Shown here piece by piece: positions 5,693 through 7,693 of a stretch of 7,693 nt of DNA. The position numbers and the translations under genes are program-made. The notes under the pieces are model-generated. The model did no database searches. It had not been told where the DNA came from and saw only the letters and a list, made by a program, of their open reading frames with translations. The first letter of the stretch is position 1; the number at the start of each line of letters is the position of its first letter. The stretch spans positions 1-7,693 of the forward strand of contig JADHLS010000233.1 in the NCBI GenBank assembly GCA_016780605.1, read 5' to 3'. The stretch comes from Reyranella sp. Lineage in GTDB: Bacteria; Pseudomonadota; Alphaproteobacteria; Reyranellales; Reyranellaceae.

Positions 5693-7318
5693 ATGCCCCG
5701 CATGTCCACGGCCGAAGCCACGGTCGAAACTCTCCTCCGCCACGGCCTCGACACGGTCTATGCCCTGCCCGGCTTGCACAACGACCCGTTGTTCGATGCG
5801 TTCTATCACGTCGCTGGCAGATTGCGTGTGATTCATCCACGACACGAGCAGACGGCGGCCTACATGGCGCTGGGCGCGGCACTCGCCACCGGCAAGCCTC
5901 AGGCCTTCGCGGTCGTGCCCGGCCCCGGCCTGTTGAACGCAGGAGCCGCACTGCTCACGGCCTACGGCATGAATGCGCCGGTGATCGGACTGGTCGGCCA
6001 GATCCCGCAGGCCGACATCGACAAGGGCCATGGACATCTGCACGAGATCCACGACCAGTTCGGCCTCGTGCGCCACATCACCAAATGGGCCGAGCGCATC
6101 CGCAGCCCGCGGGAAGCGCCGACGCTGGTCAGCCAGGCGATCTGGCACGCCACCACCGGCCGGCCGCGGCCCGTGGTGCTGGAATGCGCGCTCGATGCCT
6201 GGGCCAAGGTCGGCGAAGTGACGTTGCCCGACGGCCCGCTGCCCCGGCCGCCGGAATCGATCGACGGGGAGGCGATCGCCGCCGCGGCGAAGATCCTGGG
6301 CGCGGCGGAGCGGCCGGTGCTGGTGATCGGCGGCGGCGCCATCGAGGCCGGCCCGGAAGTGATCAGGATCGCCGAGATGCTGGAGGCGCCGGTCATCTCC
6401 TACCGGCGCGGGCGCGGCGTGGTGCCAAGTAGCCATCGGCTGGCCGTCGACCTGCCGGTCGGTCATCGGCTGTGGAAGGACGCCGATGCCGTGCTGGCGG
6501 TCGGCACGCGCTTCTTCATCCAGAACGGCAACTGGGGCGTCGATGCGAACCTCAAGGTCGTGCGGCTCGACATCGATCCCGACGAGCATGAGCGCTTCCA
6601 CAAACCCGACGTCGCCTTGATCGGCGATGCGGCGCCCCAACTGCGGGCCCTGATCGCCGCCTTGCCGGCGCACAACCGTGCCCGCGCCTCGCGCGGCGAG
6701 GAGCTGAAAGGCCATCGCGCCTGGCTCGACGAGCGGCTGTCGCGGCTCGAACCGCAGCGCTCGTTCCTGAAGGCGATCCGCGCCGCCCTGCCCGAGGACG
6801 GCATCTTCGTCGACGAGGTAAGCCAGGTGGGCTTCGCCTCGCGCCTGGCACTCCCCATCGAGCGGCCGCGCAGCTTCCTGTCGCCGGGTTACCAGGACAA
6901 TCTCGGCTGGGGCTTCGGCACGGCGTTGGGCGCCAAGGCCGCGATGCCGGACAGGAAGGTGCTGGCGATCGCAGGCGACGGCGGCTTCATGTACCAGGTG
7001 GGCGAGCTGGCGACGGCGGTGCGCCACAACCTCGCCGTGGTCGTCGTGGTGTTCGACAATGCCGGCTTCGGCAACGTCAAGCGCATCCAGCAGCAGCGCT
7101 ACGGCAACCGCCTGATCGCCTCGGACCTGCAGAACCCCGATTTCGTGAGGCTGGCCGAGAGCTTCGGCATCGCCGCGTTCAAGGCGCTCGATGCGGCTGA
7201 GCTCGAGGACTGCCTGAAGAAGGCGTTCGCCCTGAACGCGCCGGCCCTGGTCTGGGTCCCGCACGGCGACGTGCCGAGCCCGTGGGACATGATCATGATG
7301 CCGAAGGTGAGAGGGTGA
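5693..7318 (+). CDS. Thiamine-diphosphate-dependent enzyme, acetolactate-synthase-like
   Basis: The 541-residue length and three-domain order fit the ThDP enzymes of the acetolactate synthase/pyruvate oxidase/benzoylformate decarboxylase group. The N-terminal pyrimidine domain (about 1-170) has the catalytic Glu52 in PRHEQTAAYMA and the PGPGLLNA loop (76-83). The middle domain (about 190-325) contains VLVIGGGA. The C-terminal domain holds the diphosphate- and Mg-binding motif GDGG (428-431) with Asn456 in VFDNAGFGN about 25 residues later. Glu52 argues against glyoxylate carboligase, which lacks it. No regulatory small subunit follows, so a biosynthetic acetolactate synthase is less likely than a catabolic 2-oxoacid decarboxylase or carboligase. 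The substrate is not determinable here. ATG 5693 is taken as start; ATG 5702 is an alternative, and neither has a Shine-Dalgarno sequence. Confidence 0.9.
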   Translation: MPRMSTAEATVETLLRHGLDTVYALPGLHNDPLFDAFYHVAGRLRVIHPRHEQTAAYMALGAALATGKPQAFAVVPGPGLLNAGAALLTAYGMNAPVIGLVGQIPQADIDKGHGHLHEIHDQFGLVRHITKWAERIRSPREAPTLVSQAIWHATTGRPRPVVLECALDAWAKVGEVTLPDGPLPRPPESIDGEAIAAAAKILGAAERPVLVIGGGAIEAGPEVIRIAEMLEAPVISYRRGRGVVPSSHRLAVDLPVGHRLWKDADAVLAVGTRFFIQNGNWGVDANLKVVRLDIDPDEHERFHKPDVALIGDAAPQLRALIAALPAHNRARASRGEELKGHRAWLDERLSRLEPQRSFLKAIRAALPEDGIFVDEVSQVGFASRLALPIERPRSFLSPGYQDNLGWGFGTALGAKAAMPDRKVLAIAGDGGFMYQVGELATAVRHNLAVVVVVFDNAGFGNVKRIQQQRYGNRLIASDLQNPDFVRLAESFGIAAFKALDAAELEDCLKKAFALNAPALVWVPHGDVPSPWDMIMMPKVRG

Positions 7319-7319
7319 T

Positions 7320-7484
7320 TTCTTGCCTGACCGCGGGCCTCCAGGCCCGCTCATAATCTTCGTCTTTGCCGGGAGCGCGCCACTCCAGTGGCGCATCATA
7401 TACCGCTTCGACACCCTATGAGCGGCACTGGAGTGCCGCGCTCCCGGCCATGAGCGGGCCTGGAGGCCCGCGGTCCGGCAAGAA
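7320..7484. repeat. Large nested inverted repeat containing four 8-bp mini-hairpins
   Basis: The outer arms 7320-7354 and 7450-7484 are complementary at 34 of 35 positions. The inner arms 7368-7394 and 7422-7448 are complementary at 25 of 27. Each arm also contains its own perfect 8-bp hairpin with a 2-nt loop: 7333-7350 and 7454-7471 (outer; GCGGGCCT stem, loops CC and GG), and 7377-7394 and 7422-7439 (inner). The element fills the space between the ThDP gene stop (7318) and the stop of the converging epimerase-like gene (7487). It looks like an inverted pair of interspersed repeats. No T-run follows either side, so any transcription-termination role would be non-canonical. Confidence 0.85.
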
Positions 7485-7486
7485 GC

Positions 7487-7693
7487 TTAGCGCAGGCTTT
7501 CCAGGATCTCGGCGAAGCCGGTCTTGCAGGTGAAGCCGAGCCGCCTCGCTGCCTTTGAGGCGTCGTACACGCGGTCGATCGACTCGAACATGGTCCAGCC
7601 GCGCATGTCGTAGAGCGCGCGGTAGTGCGGGAAGTAGCGCGCCACCACCGACGGTGCGTCGACGATGAGCTGCCGGCAGTCGGCCGGAGAGAA
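7487..7693 (-). CDS. NAD-dependent epimerase/dehydratase-like protein, C-terminal fragment (cut by window edge)
   Basis: Reading the minus strand from the right edge, a 68-codon open frame ends at TAA (7489-7487). The fragment contains YFPHYRALYDMRGWTMFESIDRVYDASKAARRLGF-type sequence split as ARYFPHYRALYDMRGW and FESIDRVYDASKAARRLGF, then a short KTGFAEIL segment. The order 'SIDRVYD-x-S-A-R-LGF...F.EIL' is typical of the C-terminal substrate-binding end of NAD-dependent epimerases/dehydratases of the extended short-chain dehydrogenase superfamily. The Rossmann fold and catalytic Tyr-x-x-x-Lys would lie outside the window, so neither activity nor substrate can be assigned. The stop is only two bases from the edge of the nested inverted repeat. 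Confidence 0.7.
   Translation of the reverse strand, partial: FSPADCRQLIVDAPSVVARYFPHYRALYDMRGWTMFESIDRVYDASKAARRLGFTCKTGFAEILESLR

Noticed and set aside
5678..7414. 578-codon minus-strand open frame opposite the ThDP enzyme gene
   Set aside because: Antisense shadow with Arg/His/Asp-rich composition; it also runs into the inverted repeat at 7320-7484. The plus strand has clear ThDP motifs.
1..7693. CRISPR array, tRNA, rRNA, insertion sequence or phage genes
   Set aside because: No direct repeats with spacers, cloverleaf, rRNA-like sequence, transposase or integrase motifs were seen on either strand.

Overview
The window is a GC-rich, gene-dense bacterial chromosome segment with no mobile element, CRISPR array, tRNA or rRNA. 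The nicotinamide nucleotide transhydrogenase is encoded by three separate genes in the Rhodospirillum rubrum arrangement (soluble alpha-1, membrane alpha-2, beta). Together with the base composition and palindromic intergenic repeats, this suggests an alphaproteobacterium; the genus cannot be fixed from the sequence.

Layout from left to right: (1) the 3' part of a plus-strand SIS-domain sugar-phosphate isomerase related to GmhA, ending at 554; (2) a five-hairpin inverted-repeat element at 586-728; (3) the minus-strand operon pntAA-pntAB-pntB (3744 down to 737); (4) a divergent control region at 3745-3913; (5) a plus-strand D-2-hydroxyacid dehydrogenase of the glyoxylate/hydroxypyruvate reductase type (3914-4909); (6) a 29-bp-arm palindrome at 4926-5000; (7) a minus-strand SanA-like DUF218 membrane-anchored protein (5650 down to 5009); (8) a 42-bp divergent promoter region; (9) a plus-strand thiamine-diphosphate enzyme of the acetolactate-synthase superfamily (5693-7318); (10) a large nested inverted repeat at 7320-7484; (11) the C-terminal part of a minus-strand NAD-dependent epimerase/dehydratase-like protein, running off the right edge. 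No gene-free stretch exceeds 300 bases.

The proton-translocating transhydrogenase makes NADPH from NADH. The neighbouring 2-hydroxyacid dehydrogenase has a cofactor loop that looks NADPH-preferring, so the divergent pair may share redox logic, but this is inference. The remaining genes look like independent single-gene units.

The most notable non-coding pattern is that all three convergent gene junctions carry a long, perfect or near-perfect palindromic element, each unrelated in sequence, while the two divergent junctions carry short operator-like dyads instead. Two of the three large elements are inverted pairs of hairpin units whose arms differ by compensatory base changes that keep the local hairpins intact. 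I see no undescribed multi-gene system here; the repeats are the part most worth following up.
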